Source of the DNA: Candidatus Peregrinibacteria bacterium GW2011_GWF2_43_17 | GTDB taxonomy: Bacteria > Patescibacteriota > Gracilibacteria > UBA1369 > UBA12470 | NCBI GenBank assembly: GCA_000999315.1 | Contig: LCFW01000007.1 | Span: 1 to 64,000, forward strand | DNA length: 64,000 nt | Direction of reading: 5' to 3' | In this document: positions 25,831-34,974 of the stretch, piece after piece | How positions within the stretch are numbered: position 1 is the stretch's first letter | Layout: each line of letters starts with the position of its first letter | Notes under the pieces: generated by a model | Seen by the model: the letters and a program-made list of their open reading frames with translations, nothing else | Databases searched by the model: none | What the model was told of the DNA's origin: nothing | Made by a program: the position numbers and the translations under genes

Positions 25831-28542
25831 ATGGTCCGATTTATAAAAACACCCGTCTCCGCAACATGGGAAAAGATTAAGCCTCATCACGCGATGCCCA
25901 AAAAAGTTCGCATGATCAGGTGGGTGCTAATCATCGCCGGCGGAGGAATCTTATCGTTATTCGTCTTGCTGTTTCTCTTGGCTTTGATGTTGAACTTCAC
26001 CCTCCCGAGCGTAGCCGAATTGGCCGACATGAATTTGGAGGAGTCTACCATTATATATGATCGCGAAGGCAATCAGCTTTACGCCATTCACGGCGAAGAA
26101 AACAGAATCATGACCGATTTGCCGGACATTTCCGACTATCTCGTGGAAGCAACGATCGCAACCGAAGACGACGACTTTTATAGCCACCCTGGATTTGATA
26201 TAAAATCGCTCTCGAGAGCTTTAATCAACAACATCCTCGGCAAACCGATTTCCGGAGCCTCCACCATCACCCAGCAATTTATAAAAATAAAATATCTATC
26301 TCCCGAAAAAAGCTACATCAGAAAATTCAAAGAGCTTATTCTCGCAATCAAACTCGAGATATTCTTCTCGAAAGATGAAATCCTGGAAATGTATCTGAAT
26401 GAAATTCCTTACGGCAACAACGCATATGGAGCCGAACTCGCGGCCGAAGTATATTTCGACAAAAAAGCTTCCGAGCTGACTCTCGCCGAATCGGCGATAC
26501 TCGCCGCAATTCCGAACGCACCGACTTATTACTCTCCTTATGGCAATCATACATACTCAACCATAAACGTTGAATTCACCGAGGAGATGCTCGCCGACAG
26601 AGAAATCGCGACGGAAGACGACTTAAACGAAGATGAATACTCCCTTGGACTGATCGGTCAAACGTATACTTTGTCGGAAGACGATTCGGTATATATTAAA
26701 GGTCGCGTGGATATCGTCCTCGAACGCATGGTTAAAGAAGGGTACATCACCGAATCTCAAATGCTAGCGACATTGGAAGACGTCCAAACGGTGGAATTCG
26801 CGGAATATCGCGCGAATATCGCTGCGCCTCATTTCGTATTTTATGTAAAAGAAGCTCTTGAAGAAAAATACGGCACGGAGCTTGTGGAACAAGGCGGACT
26901 GAAAGTTTACACAACCCTGGATCCGACAATGCAAGATTATGCCGAAGAAGCCGTCGAAACATATAAAAACTCCAATCTTGAAAATTACGGCGCGAGCAAC
27001 TCCGCGCTCGTAGCCATACAGCCCGAAACCGGACAAATATTGGCGATGGTAGGCTCGGCGGAATACGGAAACGAAGATATCGCCGGCAGTGTAAATATGG
27101 CAACAAGCCTGAGACAACCCGGGTCATCATTCAAGCCAATAGTTTACGCGCTCGCTTTCCTTAATGGCGTACTTTCTCCGGCAACTGTTTTATACGATGT
27201 TCAAACGTACTTCGGAACCGACAGCCCGCAAGATTACAGCGGCACGTTCAAAGGTCCGGTCAGCGTAAGAGAAGCAATCGGTCAATCCCTTAATCTACCG
27301 GCAATTAAGGCGTTCTTCTTGGCGGGAGGCGAAGAGGCCGTTGTGGATTTCGCCGAAACACTCGGCATCACAACATTGAATCACGACGGGAATTACGGCT
27401 GGCCGTTGGCACTCGGGGCCGGAGAGGTTACCCTGCTTGAACTCGTCAATACGTATGCAGTCTTCGCAAGCCAAGGCAATTACCTGAAAGCAACCGCAAT
27501 TCTGAAAATCGAAAACGCCAATGGGGAAATTATAGAACAATGGGAAGGAGCCGACGCCATTCGGGTACTTGATCCGGAAGTTGCCTATCTCATTACCAAC
27601 GTTTTATCCGACACAACATATCGTCTCGGTTCGAACCTGACCATAGACGGTCAAATCAACGCCGCCAAAACGGGTACTTCCGACAAAAAAATCGAAGACG
27701 GCACCTCTCGTCCAAATAACTGCTTGGCACTTGGTTATACAACAAGCCTCGTCGCGGGAGTTTGGACCGGAAACGCCGACGGAAGCGTAATGTACGGAAA
27801 CGCCGACGGCTATACCACCTCCGCCCCGATCTGGAAATATTTCATGACAAAAGCGCTCGAAGGAAAAGCCGCGGAAGAGTTTCCCCGCCCGGGCGACATC
27901 AAGGACATGGCAATCAGCATAGCCACGGGCAAACTTCCTTCGGAAAACACCCCGTCCGAAGCGATTAAAACTGATATTTTCGCTTCATTCGCAATCCCAA
28001 CCGAACTGGACAACTCATACGTAAAAATCGAGATAGACTCCGAATCCGGCAAACTCGCTACCGAATTCACGCCTGAAGAGTCGAAAGTCGAAAAAGTTTA
28101 CAGAATATATCAAGAAACTTTCAGCGAATACGCAAACTGGGTTTCGGGAGTGGAAAGATGGCTCACGGAAAAAGTTTCAGCCGGAGAAATCGAACTCCCC
28201 CCAACGGAATATGACGACATCCACACTTCGGAAACCGTTAACAAGCAACCAACGATAACCATCGTCTCTCCATCGTCGCTCAGCACAATCGAAACCGGCA
28301 CAACGGAAATAGAAGTTGAGATCACGGCGGAAAACGGCGTAAAAAAGGTTGAATTTTATACAAATGATAATTTGCAGTATACCTCCACGGAAGCTCCATA
28401 CACGGGAAGGATAAGATTGGCATCGACCTACTCGACCACAACCATCGAAGTCACCGCGAAAGTTTACGACACGTACGGCTACACCGCGGAAAGTACAATC
28501 GAACTGAAAATAACCAAATCATCATCCGACTCGGAATTATGA
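25831..28542 (+). CDS. Class A penicillin-binding protein (transglycosylase/transpeptidase)
   Basis: 903 residues. A membrane anchor spans about 28-55. The GT51 glycosyltransferase domain has the catalytic EDDDFYSHPGFD (Glu about 112), GASTITQQFIK and KEILEMYLNE-like KDEILEMYLNEIPYGNNAYG. The transpeptidase domain has SSFK (about 430), SLN (about 486) and KTGTS (about 613). The C-terminal ~90 residues form an Ig-like domain (TITIVSPSSLSTIETGTTEI ... EVTAKVYDTYGYTAESTIEL) often appended to PBPs of this type. It polymerises and cross-links peptidoglycan outside the membrane, consistent with murD, murJ and FemAB genes in the window. Its stop TGA supports the standard code. Confidence 0.95.
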   Translation: MVRFIKTPVSATWEKIKPHHAMPKKVRMIRWVLIIAGGGILSLFVLLFLLALMLNFTLPSVAELADMNLEESTIIYDREGNQLYAIHGEENRIMTDLPDISDYLVEATIATEDDDFYSHPGFDIKSLSRALINNILGKPISGASTITQQFIKIKYLSPEKSYIRKFKELILAIKLEIFFSKDEILEMYLNEIPYGNNAYGAELAAEVYFDKKASELTLAESAILAAIPNAPTYYSPYGNHTYSTINVEFTEEMLADREIATEDDLNEDEYSLGLIGQTYTLSEDDSVYIKGRVDIVLERMVKEGYITESQMLATLEDVQTVEFAEYRANIAAPHFVFYVKEALEEKYGTELVEQGGLKVYTTLDPTMQDYAEEAVETYKNSNLENYGASNSALVAIQPETGQILAMVGSAEYGNEDIAGSVNMATSLRQPGSSFKPIVYALAFLNGVLSPATVLYDVQTYFGTDSPQDYSGTFKGPVSVREAIGQSLNLPAIKAFFLAGGEEAVVDFAETLGITTLNHDGNYGWPLALGAGEVTLLELVNTYAVFASQGNYLKATAILKIENANGEIIEQWEGADAIRVLDPEVAYLITNVLSDTTYRLGSNLTIDGQINAAKTGTSDKKIEDGTSRPNNCLALGYTTSLVAGVWTGNADGSVMYGNADGYTTSAPIWKYFMTKALEGKAAEEFPRPGDIKDMAISIATGKLPSENTPSEAIKTDIFASFAIPTELDNSYVKIEIDSESGKLATEFTPEESKVEKVYRIYQETFSEYANWVSGVERWLTEKVSAGEIELPPTEYDDIHTSETVNKQPTITIVSPSSLSTIETGTTEIEVEITAENGVKKVEFYTNDNLQYTSTEAPYTGRIRLASTYSTTTIEVTAKVYDTYGYTAESTIELKITKSSSDSEL

Positions 28543-28547
28543 TGTTT

Positions 28548-29699
28548 TCAGGTTGCGCCAACCCCGCCAACCTTTCGAATAGCAACCAGGAGCCCGTTCC
28601 CGATATTTTCAATCCTGCTCTCAAAAGCGGGATCGTTTTTCACATCCGATAAAAACTTCTTGATCATATTCCCTCCGCCATGAGACACGACATTGTCCGC
28701 AACGATAACCCCTCCGATATTCAACCTGGATTTAACCGCCTCGAAATAAGACGGGTACTCGTATTTTGTCGAATCCAAAAACACCATATCGAAAGTCACC
28801 CCGTCAAAAACACCTGATTTCAACACTTCCGGCGCATGCCCTCGCACCAAGGTAACACCATCCTCCACTGCGACTTCTTTAAAATTTCTCTCCGCAATAT
28901 CCCCCCTCTCTTTATGCGACTCCACTGTAAAAACTTTCGCCCCGCTCGCCGCAAGCCATAAAGCCGAATATCCGACCGATGTCCCGAATTCCAAAACATT
29001 CCGTGCTCCGATTTTTCTCGCCATATTCATCAGAAATCCCCCCGTCTCCTTCCCGCAAATCCAATATTTATTCTCCTTCGCACTCTCCTTCTCCATCTCC
29101 TCAATCTTTTTATTCATTATTAAAAATCTTCTTACTTTCCCCACCGCCAGCCCCCTGTGGCTTACCTTCCCTTTTTCCTCACGAGTCAATCCCGCATAAA
29201 CCATACTCATCCCTTCCGGTATGAAACACGAACTCAAAGGCAACCCCGGCAATAAAGGCGACATCGGCCTCTCCGTAATCACTCCGTCAACCTCCGCAAA
29301 AAAAGTCATCTCCGAAAACCCGCCTCCTGTCAAAACCGCCGAACAAACAAACTTCGCCTTCCTGTTTTTTTCACCTTTCATTCTTTTCAAAAAAAATCCG
29401 AGCCACTCCTCATCCGAAGACCCTTCTCCAACCCCCCATCTGCGAGTTTTCAATCCCAATTCTCCCTTAAGCGCCGAAACCTCCAATCCGGAATCATCCG
29501 CCAACGTAACCTCGCCCGACCCGCTGAAAAATCTCGCCTTAATCAGCGCATTCTCTTCATAAGTCGCACCGTTTTCAATCGGCTCTCCTTCGAGCTTAAG
29601 ATCGGAAACGGACACGATTTCATAAGGCACTCCGGACAAAATGGCAGCCAACTCTTTGAATTTCCCTTGATTCCTCGTTGCAATCAGAAGTTTTTTCAT
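28548..29699 (-). CDS. RdgB/HAM1 nucleotide pyrophosphatase fused to an O-methyltransferase
   Basis: 383 residues. The first ~195 form a complete ITPase/XTPase: ATRNQGKFKEL at the start, YEENALIKARFF, LADDSGLEVSALKGELG and the family's SHRGLA. Such enzymes remove dITP and XTP from the nucleotide pool. From about 205 a class I SAM methyltransferase follows (NVLEFGTSVGYSALWLAASG for SAM binding, FDMVFLDSTKYEYPSYFEAV, GGVIVADNVVSHGG), like the caffeoyl-CoA/catechol O-methyltransferase group. No stop or start separates them; the internal Met of FLIMNKK could be an old start. I chose ATG 29699; the open frame extends eight codons upstream into the divergent gene. Confidence 0.88.
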   Translation of the reverse strand: MKKLLIATRNQGKFKELAAILSGVPYEIVSVSDLKLEGEPIENGATYEENALIKARFFSGSGEVTLADDSGLEVSALKGELGLKTRRWGVGEGSSDEEWLGFFLKRMKGEKNRKAKFVCSAVLTGGGFSEMTFFAEVDGVITERPMSPLLPGLPLSSCFIPEGMSMVYAGLTREEKGKVSHRGLAVGKVRRFLIMNKKIEEMEKESAKENKYWICGKETGGFLMNMARKIGARNVLEFGTSVGYSALWLAASGAKVFTVESHKERGDIAERNFKEVAVEDGVTLVRGHAPEVLKSGVFDGVTFDMVFLDSTKYEYPSYFEAVKSRLNIGGVIVADNVVSHGGGNMIKKFLSDVKNDPAFESRIENIGNGLLVAIRKVGGVGAT

Positions 29700-29702
29700 A
29701 CT

Positions 29703-31052
29703 ATGATTGAAAAGCGCCAGCACTTTACTACGTACGCAAAGATGTTACAAATCATCACAACTCTGGTTTCGGCATTCATACTGATTTTAATAATGGAAAG
29801 AAAGCCGGTAATCGGATTGATTATCGCGATTATGACGGCAACGCTCGGCGAACTCGGCAGGCTCCCCGACTGGACCAATTTGCCCTACTTGATTAACGAC
29901 CTTTTTCTGCCATTCCTGATTTTCGTTTGGATACTTAAAAAAATCGCCCTGCAAAGAAATTTTAAAATTCCCCCGCTACTTTTACCGATACTGGTTTGGA
30001 TTCTGATAGCCGCGCTGTCGCTTATGATAAACGCCTCTTGGCAAGAAGGCGTGCTTTACTTGGTCAGATTCATCGAATATTTCTTCCTGTATTTGATAAC
30101 CGTGGACGAAATCAAACAAGACGAGAAAAACCGCAAATTCCTTTTCGCAAGCATTGTTATCGGCGCACTACTGGTATCATTTTTCGGACTCCTGCAACTT
30201 AAATACTACCCAAGTTTTTACGACCTCAACATGATGGAGGAAGGGTGGGACCCGCATATAAACAGGCTTCTTTCGACATGGTTCGATCCCAACTTTGTCG
30301 GCGGATTTTTAGCGTTTATAATTTGTATCTTATTTGGCATCCAAATATCTGATAAAAAATTTTATAAGCACCCCTTGCTCTTCATTTCTTCGCTTTTCCT
30401 TCTCTTCTCTCTCTATCTCACCTACTCGCGTAGCGCTTACCTCGCCTGCGGCATCGGAATTCTCGTAATCACCGCCTTGAAATCTCGCAAACTCTTTTTA
30501 CTCGGAATGTTGACCGTCACGATTCTTTTTGTGACACTGGGCAAAGCCCAAGAAAGATTTTTGGATCTATGGGAAAGCGCAAAAAGCATACTCGTACAAG
30601 ACGGCTTCAATTCTTATTTTAATCCGGACGCGACATCCCGCCTGAGAGTGGACTCTTGGCAAAACGCACTGGCGATTATCAAGGAAAATTTTTGGTTCGG
30701 ATGCGGATATAACGCCTACAAATACTCCGCATGGAAATTGGGAATGGTCGCGGATTTGGAAGAACACTCGTCAACAGGCTCGGACTCTTCGTTATTAAAC
30801 ATATTCGCGACAACCGGCATATTCGGATTTGTCGCTTATCTGTGGTTTTATATGAAAGCTTTGATTATCGGCTTTAAAAACAAAACCGACGGTTACAATC
30901 TCGGCTTAACGGGTGCTCTCATCGCGCTGCTTGCACATGCGACTTTCGTGAACAGCCTCTTGTTCCCCCACATGCTTGTATTTTTCTGGATAAGCCTGGG
31001 TTTGCTCAACGCTTCTCCCAATACTCCGGCACATCTTTCTTCCCGTACCTGA
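29703..31052 (+). CDS. O-antigen ligase/polymerase-like membrane protein
   Basis: About 450 residues with ten or more membrane helices and one large outside loop around FGCGYNAYKYSAWKLG ... EEHSSTGSDSSLLNIFATTG. The Wzy_C/WaaL-type pattern is seen in LYLTYSRSAYLACGIGILVI and the loop's His plus following helix. Members join or polymerise surface glycans. With the flippase at 55691-57211 it suggests an exported polysaccharide. Starts at 29703 (MIEKRQH) or 29742 (MLQIITT) are possible; with 29703 only three bases lie between divergent start codons. Its 3' end overlaps the convergent regulator gene by 47 bases. Confidence 0.85.
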   Translation: MIEKRQHFTTYAKMLQIITTLVSAFILILIMERKPVIGLIIAIMTATLGELGRLPDWTNLPYLINDLFLPFLIFVWILKKIALQRNFKIPPLLLPILVWILIAALSLMINASWQEGVLYLVRFIEYFFLYLITVDEIKQDEKNRKFLFASIVIGALLVSFFGLLQLKYYPSFYDLNMMEEGWDPHINRLLSTWFDPNFVGGFLAFIICILFGIQISDKKFYKHPLLFISSLFLLFSLYLTYSRSAYLACGIGILVITALKSRKLFLLGMLTVTILFVTLGKAQERFLDLWESAKSILVQDGFNSYFNPDATSRLRVDSWQNALAIIKENFWFGCGYNAYKYSAWKLGMVADLEEHSSTGSDSSLLNIFATTGIFGFVAYLWFYMKALIIGFKNKTDGYNLGLTGALIALLAHATFVNSLLFPHMLVFFWISLGLLNASPNTPAHLSSRT

Positions 31053-31848
31053 TATTTTTACCTTCAAGTTTCGGATCGTAAACCTGCCCTATTTCTTGAT
31101 CGTATTGCTTCGCTCTTTCGCAAGCAAGCTCGAAAAGTTTCGCGAAAGCGTCAGCCACCTCTCTCCCTTGAACTATAACCGCGAATTTCTCCTTCAAAGA
31201 CATAATCGCAACTTTGTCATCATAAATATTAATCTCGGGTGAAATCGTATAGGCGGACGGCACAATGTAAGACTTCCTGATATGTTTTTTATCCAAAGAC
31301 TTAATGCGAAAAGACTCTTTCGTATAAGCCAAAAAGCACTTAACCGGAATCCCCTTCTCGGTCCTTCTCTGATAATATTCGGGGAAATAACCCGGAAAAA
31401 ACGCATGTTGATTCTCAACGGACGCGTAACCCAATATGGGAGTTTTCGCGGTCAAAGTATCTTCATAAGCGCTTATAACCCCTTCCACTCCCTCGTAAAA
31501 ACGAACCTTCAGCTTGCCTTCGGGATTGTTGTAAAGACTTTTTAGTTGAGGAATGGACTCTTCGGCCTCTTTAAGCTGGTTTTGCTTATCGGCAATCTCT
31601 TCTTTCAACATTTGCGCGATTCTATCCGGATTTTCAGCCGAATAAACCATTCTGCCCTTCTCCTCGTGAGAATTGACAAGCCCGCGCAATTCCAACGCAC
31701 TCAAAAGATGATACGTGTTGGTGCGAGTCACGTGCGACTTTTTGGCGACATCGGTAACCGACGAAGGACCCAGCTCCAAAAGCGCCACGTAAACCAACGC
31801 TTCCTTCTCGGCAAGTCCGAATCTGACCAAGGTTTGCGGTAAAGACAT
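31006..31848 (-). CDS. TrmB-family transcriptional regulator
   Basis: 280 residues. The N-terminal winged helix is MSLPQTLVRFGLAEKEALVY ... SSVTDVAKKSHVTRTNTYHL, the usual TrmB start. A short coiled coil (about 78-110, EIADKQNQLKEAEESIPQLK) and a C-terminal effector domain (RFYEGVEGVISAYEDTL, then a region like HKD-type sensor domains) follow. TrmB proteins in archaea sense sugars; the Patescibacteria versions are poorly known. The start at 31848 is the family's usual one; the frame is open 15 codons more. It has a consensus promoter and a structured leader of about 130 bases, with a palindrome near the start that may be its own operator. Confidence 0.85.
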   Translation of the reverse strand: MSLPQTLVRFGLAEKEALVYVALLELGPSSVTDVAKKSHVTRTNTYHLLSALELRGLVNSHEEKGRMVYSAENPDRIAQMLKEEIADKQNQLKEAEESIPQLKSLYNNPEGKLKVRFYEGVEGVISAYEDTLTAKTPILGYASVENQHAFFPGYFPEYYQRRTEKGIPVKCFLAYTKESFRIKSLDKKHIRKSYIVPSAYTISPEINIYDDKVAIMSLKEKFAVIVQGREVADAFAKLFELACERAKQYDQEIGQVYDPKLEGKNIRYGKKDVPEYWEKR

Positions 31849-31869
31849 GATTTTCAGATTAAATTTTTG

Positions 31870-31887
31870 TGTCAAAAAAATATTGAC
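31870..31887 (-). promoter_or_regulatory. Candidate operator upstream of the TrmB-type gene
   Basis: TGTCAA and TTGAC form an inverted repeat with a seven-base A/T spacer, 22 bases before the start at 31848. The place and symmetry suit autoregulation; binding is not shown. Confidence 0.35.
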
Positions 31888-31929
31888 GCTCACAGCCTAC
31901 TCTCGATGAAAAATTTGTCAACATACGAA

Positions 31930-31958
31930 GAGAAGAAGACCTTTCGGAACTTCTTCTC
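31930..31958 (-). promoter_or_regulatory. Stable hairpin in the TrmB leader
   Basis: GAGAAGAAG (31930-31938) is fully complementary to CTTCTTCTC (31950-31958), giving a nine-base-pair stem in the transcript starting near 31979. No T-run follows in the transcribed direction, so it is not an ordinary terminator. Confidence 0.5.
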
Positions 31959-31985
31959 GTTCTACCATTTGACCACTCTGCGACC

Positions 31986-32013
31986 ATTATAGCCCCCTTC
32001 GCGTCCGTGTCAA
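31986..32013 (-). promoter_or_regulatory. Full-consensus promoter before the TrmB-type gene
   Basis: Minus strand TTGACA (32008-32013), 16-base spacer, TATAAT (31986-31991). Both hexamers are perfect. Transcription would begin near 31979, about 130 bases before the start codon and 31 bases after the relA/spoT stop. Confidence 0.75.
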
Positions 32014-32043
32014 TCTTTTTACACAACATGACTTGCGCAAACA

Positions 32044-33963
32044 TCAAACACATTTTCTAACAACCTTTACGTTGGTAATATCTTCAATCTGCTTCAAATC
32101 TATATACAAATGGTAAATCTGGTCAAAGTCCGACACTTCCAAGATGAATATCTGCTCGGCGGTTCTGGTTTTTATATCAACCGATATGTTCGTATCAAGA
32201 ATATTCAACCCTTTTTTCGCCATCAACCTGGTTATGTCGTTAAGAAGCCCCGGCCTGTCGGAACTGTATATTTTCAGACAAACCATGTTTTTCCCGGATA
32301 TAAGCTTTTTGCCAAGAATTCTACTTTCACCATACAGTTGGATTAAAACATTTTTTACCGAAACTTCCCCATTCCCCAATGCCGAAACCAAATCCGCAAC
32401 CGTATCAAACTTGGTTTTGCTGAAAACGACCTCTTTTATATACAAATACTCTTTTTCAAAACTCTTCCCCAGAAAAGTCCTCAGGTTTTCGCTTAACAAC
32501 CTTGTCCCCCGTTCCTGCGCATCGCCATTTTTTGCCAACCATTTTCTTATCTCGCCTTTGGCTTTTCCGGTTTTAACCCGGTCCAACCAAATTATATCCG
32601 GACCTTTGACGTCTTTCGTCATTTCAATCTCAACAACATCCCCGGTACGCAATGTTTTAAGAGGATTTCTAATCCTTTTATTTATAAAAACTTTGCCCAG
32701 GCGGTTCCCGATATTGGAATCTATCGAATAAGCGAAATCCGCCACATTCGCCCCCTCAGGTAAATTTATAACTCGCCCTTGTTTCGTAAAAACCAACATC
32801 CTGTCTCCGAACAAATCGCCCTTCACTTCTCTAACAAAGTCGATATCCGTTCCATACATTTTTTGCAAATTTTTAATTTCCAAAACCCAAGAATACCCCG
32901 TTTTATCATTGTCGTTCTTCAACCTGTTTTTATACCACACCGCAGCTATACCGTAATTCGCCGAATCCTCCATTTCTCTCGTTTTGACGTGAAAAGTTAT
33001 CGTCTTGCCTTCCGGACCGAAAACATATGTATGCAAACCCTTATAATTATTAACTTTTGGCATGGAAATATAATCGCGAAAATCCGATTGTCTCGGCAAC
33101 CAAAGAGAGTGAATCATCCCGATCGCCTTGTAGCAATCCCAAACCTCCGGAACCACGATATTGATAAATGAACTTTCACCCACAAAATCAAAAAACCTCC
33201 CTTTTTCCTGTCTCAACCTATACATCCTGTAAAGATTATCCATAGTCAAAGATATCTCAACGATAAGTCCGTTCGATTTCGCCACATGCTTGAAGTCGGA
33301 AATGATTTTTTTAAAAAAGACATCCCTCTTCTCTTTCGCGGTCAATCGTTTTTTATAAAAATACTCGTAATCCGAAGGCGCAAGATATTTAAAACTCAAG
33401 TCCTCAAGCTCGATCATAACCTTCCATATACCGAGCAATTTGGCCAGCGGCACATAAACATCCATAGTTTCCCTGGCAATCCTTTCTTTTTTCTTCGGAG
33501 GAACATGTTTAAGTGTTTCCATATTGTGCAAACGATCGGCAAGCTTAACCAAAAGCACCCTCATATCCGAACACGTCTTAACAAGTAATTTTCTCAAAGA
33601 TCCCAAATTCCGCTCGGTCTGTCTGTCTCCGTAATAAATATCAGAAAGCTTCGTCACGGAATCCACCAAAAACGCCACTTCTTTCCCGAATATCTTTTTA
33701 ATATCATCTATTTTCGAGGTCGTATCTTCAACAACGTCATGCAATAAGGCAGCCATGATGGTTTTGTCATCGACCTTCATATCGGCAAGAATCGCCGCGG
33801 CACCGGTCGGATGAATCATATAAGGCTCGCCCGAATGCCTAACACACCCTTTGTGTGCATTTTCGGCATACTTGTAAGCCGCCTCGATAGCCTTCAAATC
33901 GGCCTTCGGGTCATACGACTTCACTTTGTTAACCAGTTCTTTCGCGGAAAGCATAAAAAACAT
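32044..33963 (-). CDS. Long RelA/SpoT homologue with intact hydrolase and degenerate synthetase
   Basis: 639 residues with the full RSH layout: HD hydrolase (about 25-180), synthetase (about 215-340), TGS (about 385-445, FTKQGRVINLPEGANVADFA) and a C-terminal ACT domain (about 565-635). The hydrolase residues are all present: H51 of YMIHP, HDVVEDT at 75-81 and D142 in KLADRLHN. In the synthetase several key positions differ from the family: the GRPK motif is LTMD (238-241), the Arg of the 'RVIV' strand is Asn 268, and the catalytic Glu of EIQIRT is Thr 322 (TFHVKT). D296 of FRDYI and the NYKGLHT motif are kept. It probably only degrades (p)ppGpp. ATG at 33963 or 33954. Confidence 0.9.
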   Translation of the reverse strand: MFFMLSAKELVNKVKSYDPKADLKAIEAAYKYAENAHKGCVRHSGEPYMIHPTGAAAILADMKVDDKTIMAALLHDVVEDTTSKIDDIKKIFGKEVAFLVDSVTKLSDIYYGDRQTERNLGSLRKLLVKTCSDMRVLLVKLADRLHNMETLKHVPPKKKERIARETMDVYVPLAKLLGIWKVMIELEDLSFKYLAPSDYEYFYKKRLTAKEKRDVFFKKIISDFKHVAKSNGLIVEISLTMDNLYRMYRLRQEKGRFFDFVGESSFINIVVPEVWDCYKAIGMIHSLWLPRQSDFRDYISMPKVNNYKGLHTYVFGPEGKTITFHVKTREMEDSANYGIAAVWYKNRLKNDNDKTGYSWVLEIKNLQKMYGTDIDFVREVKGDLFGDRMLVFTKQGRVINLPEGANVADFAYSIDSNIGNRLGKVFINKRIRNPLKTLRTGDVVEIEMTKDVKGPDIIWLDRVKTGKAKGEIRKWLAKNGDAQERGTRLLSENLRTFLGKSFEKEYLYIKEVVFSKTKFDTVADLVSALGNGEVSVKNVLIQLYGESRILGKKLISGKNMVCLKIYSSDRPGLLNDITRLMAKKGLNILDTNISVDIKTRTAEQIFILEVSDFDQIYHLYIDLKQIEDITNVKVVRKCV

Positions 33964-34014
33964 TTTCGGTTAAAAAGTAAATTAATTTTACCTGTATCAG
34001 GTTCGATAGTCAAT

Positions 34015-34848
34015 TTAATGAGTTCTAATCGGTTTCAACCATGCATACTCTCCTCCGCCCACCAACAAATCTCTCAGTTCTGACAGCGTCATGTCGGAAG
34101 GATTATACAACACTTGTCCGATCCAGGCTTCGCCGATCTGTTGCGACGGCAGGGACTCCCAAACCGAAGGAATTTGCTCTGCTCCTTCTTCGACAACCTC
34201 TGGCGAACCATCATCGTCATATAAAAAAGTATTTCCATTATAAGTAAACATTTGTCCTTCTTCATACATGGGATCTAATTTCCCAACAATTTGCAAATCC
34301 GACTTGCCGGTGGGATCCCATGGCGTATAAATCGAAACGATAAAAGATCCGTCTTCGCAAAAACTCGCATAATCGGCGGGCTGGATTACAATCGTTTCGC
34401 TATCTGCAAAACTGTATCCCAAAAAATTACCGGCAATCTGAAGTTCTGACGACAAGCCAGAATTCAAGAAGACTCGAGCATCGCTAATATCAACTCCGTA
34501 TGACGTAATCGTCCCAACCGGATAACCGTCTTCCGGCCAATAACAATCCGCCGTTTTTGCGCCAAACGTGGCAAGATACTGCGACATTACCGAATCTTCG
34601 TCGGCAAAAACACTAAAATAGTCGGCATCACAATAAACCCCCTCTTCCCCATTCCATCCTCCTTGTGCCTCCATACCAACAGGGCGACATCCCGCACCCG
34701 TGGAAACACAAAAAATCGCCGAGAGAGCCATTCGGCGAAATAAAGATTTACGAGAAACAACTTCCGTGGAAACACACGAAGGTATTCGACTATCAACATC
34801 GGCTACTGACGGATTGGTGATTTTTTCTGCAAGTCGCCCGAAAAACAT
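34015..34848 (-). CDS. Putative exported protein of unknown function
   Basis: 277 residues. The N-terminus is charged; a hydrophobic stretch about residues 38-54 (RRMALSAIFCVSTGAGC) with a following Cys resembles a late lipoprotein signal, though the lipobox is imperfect. A start nearer that stretch is possible. The rest is acidic and Tyr/Asp/Gly rich with several Cys (GVYCDADYF, TADCYWPEDG, YASFCEDGSF), typical of small beta-rich exported proteins. It lies 51 bases upstream of the RSH gene on the same strand. I recognise no family. Confidence 0.6.
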   Translation of the reverse strand: MFFGRLAEKITNPSVADVDSRIPSCVSTEVVSRKSLFRRMALSAIFCVSTGAGCRPVGMEAQGGWNGEEGVYCDADYFSVFADEDSVMSQYLATFGAKTADCYWPEDGYPVGTITSYGVDISDARVFLNSGLSSELQIAGNFLGYSFADSETIVIQPADYASFCEDGSFIVSIYTPWDPTGKSDLQIVGKLDPMYEEGQMFTYNGNTFLYDDDGSPEVVEEGAEQIPSVWESLPSQQIGEAWIGQVLYNPSDMTLSELRDLLVGGGEYAWLKPIRTH

Positions 34849-34974
34849 AAGTTAAATGTTTTAAGCCAAATAAGAACGTGAGTCTATAACAAAATTGGCG
34901 ATACAAGGATTGTTTCGTAATCGTTGTTTTTGCCGACTGCAAACCATCATAAACGGTTTTTAAGAATTCAAACT

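Noticed and set aside
29221-29562. Plus-strand ORF inside the RdgB-methyltransferase gene
   Set aside because: Complement of a well-supported gene; its translation has no recognisable features.
31900-31985. tRNA-like stretch with a D-arm look (GTGGTCAAATGGTAGAAC) followed by a strong stem
   Set aside because: No T-arm (GTTCRANNC), no matching acceptor ends and no CCA; better explained as the leader of the TrmB-type gene.
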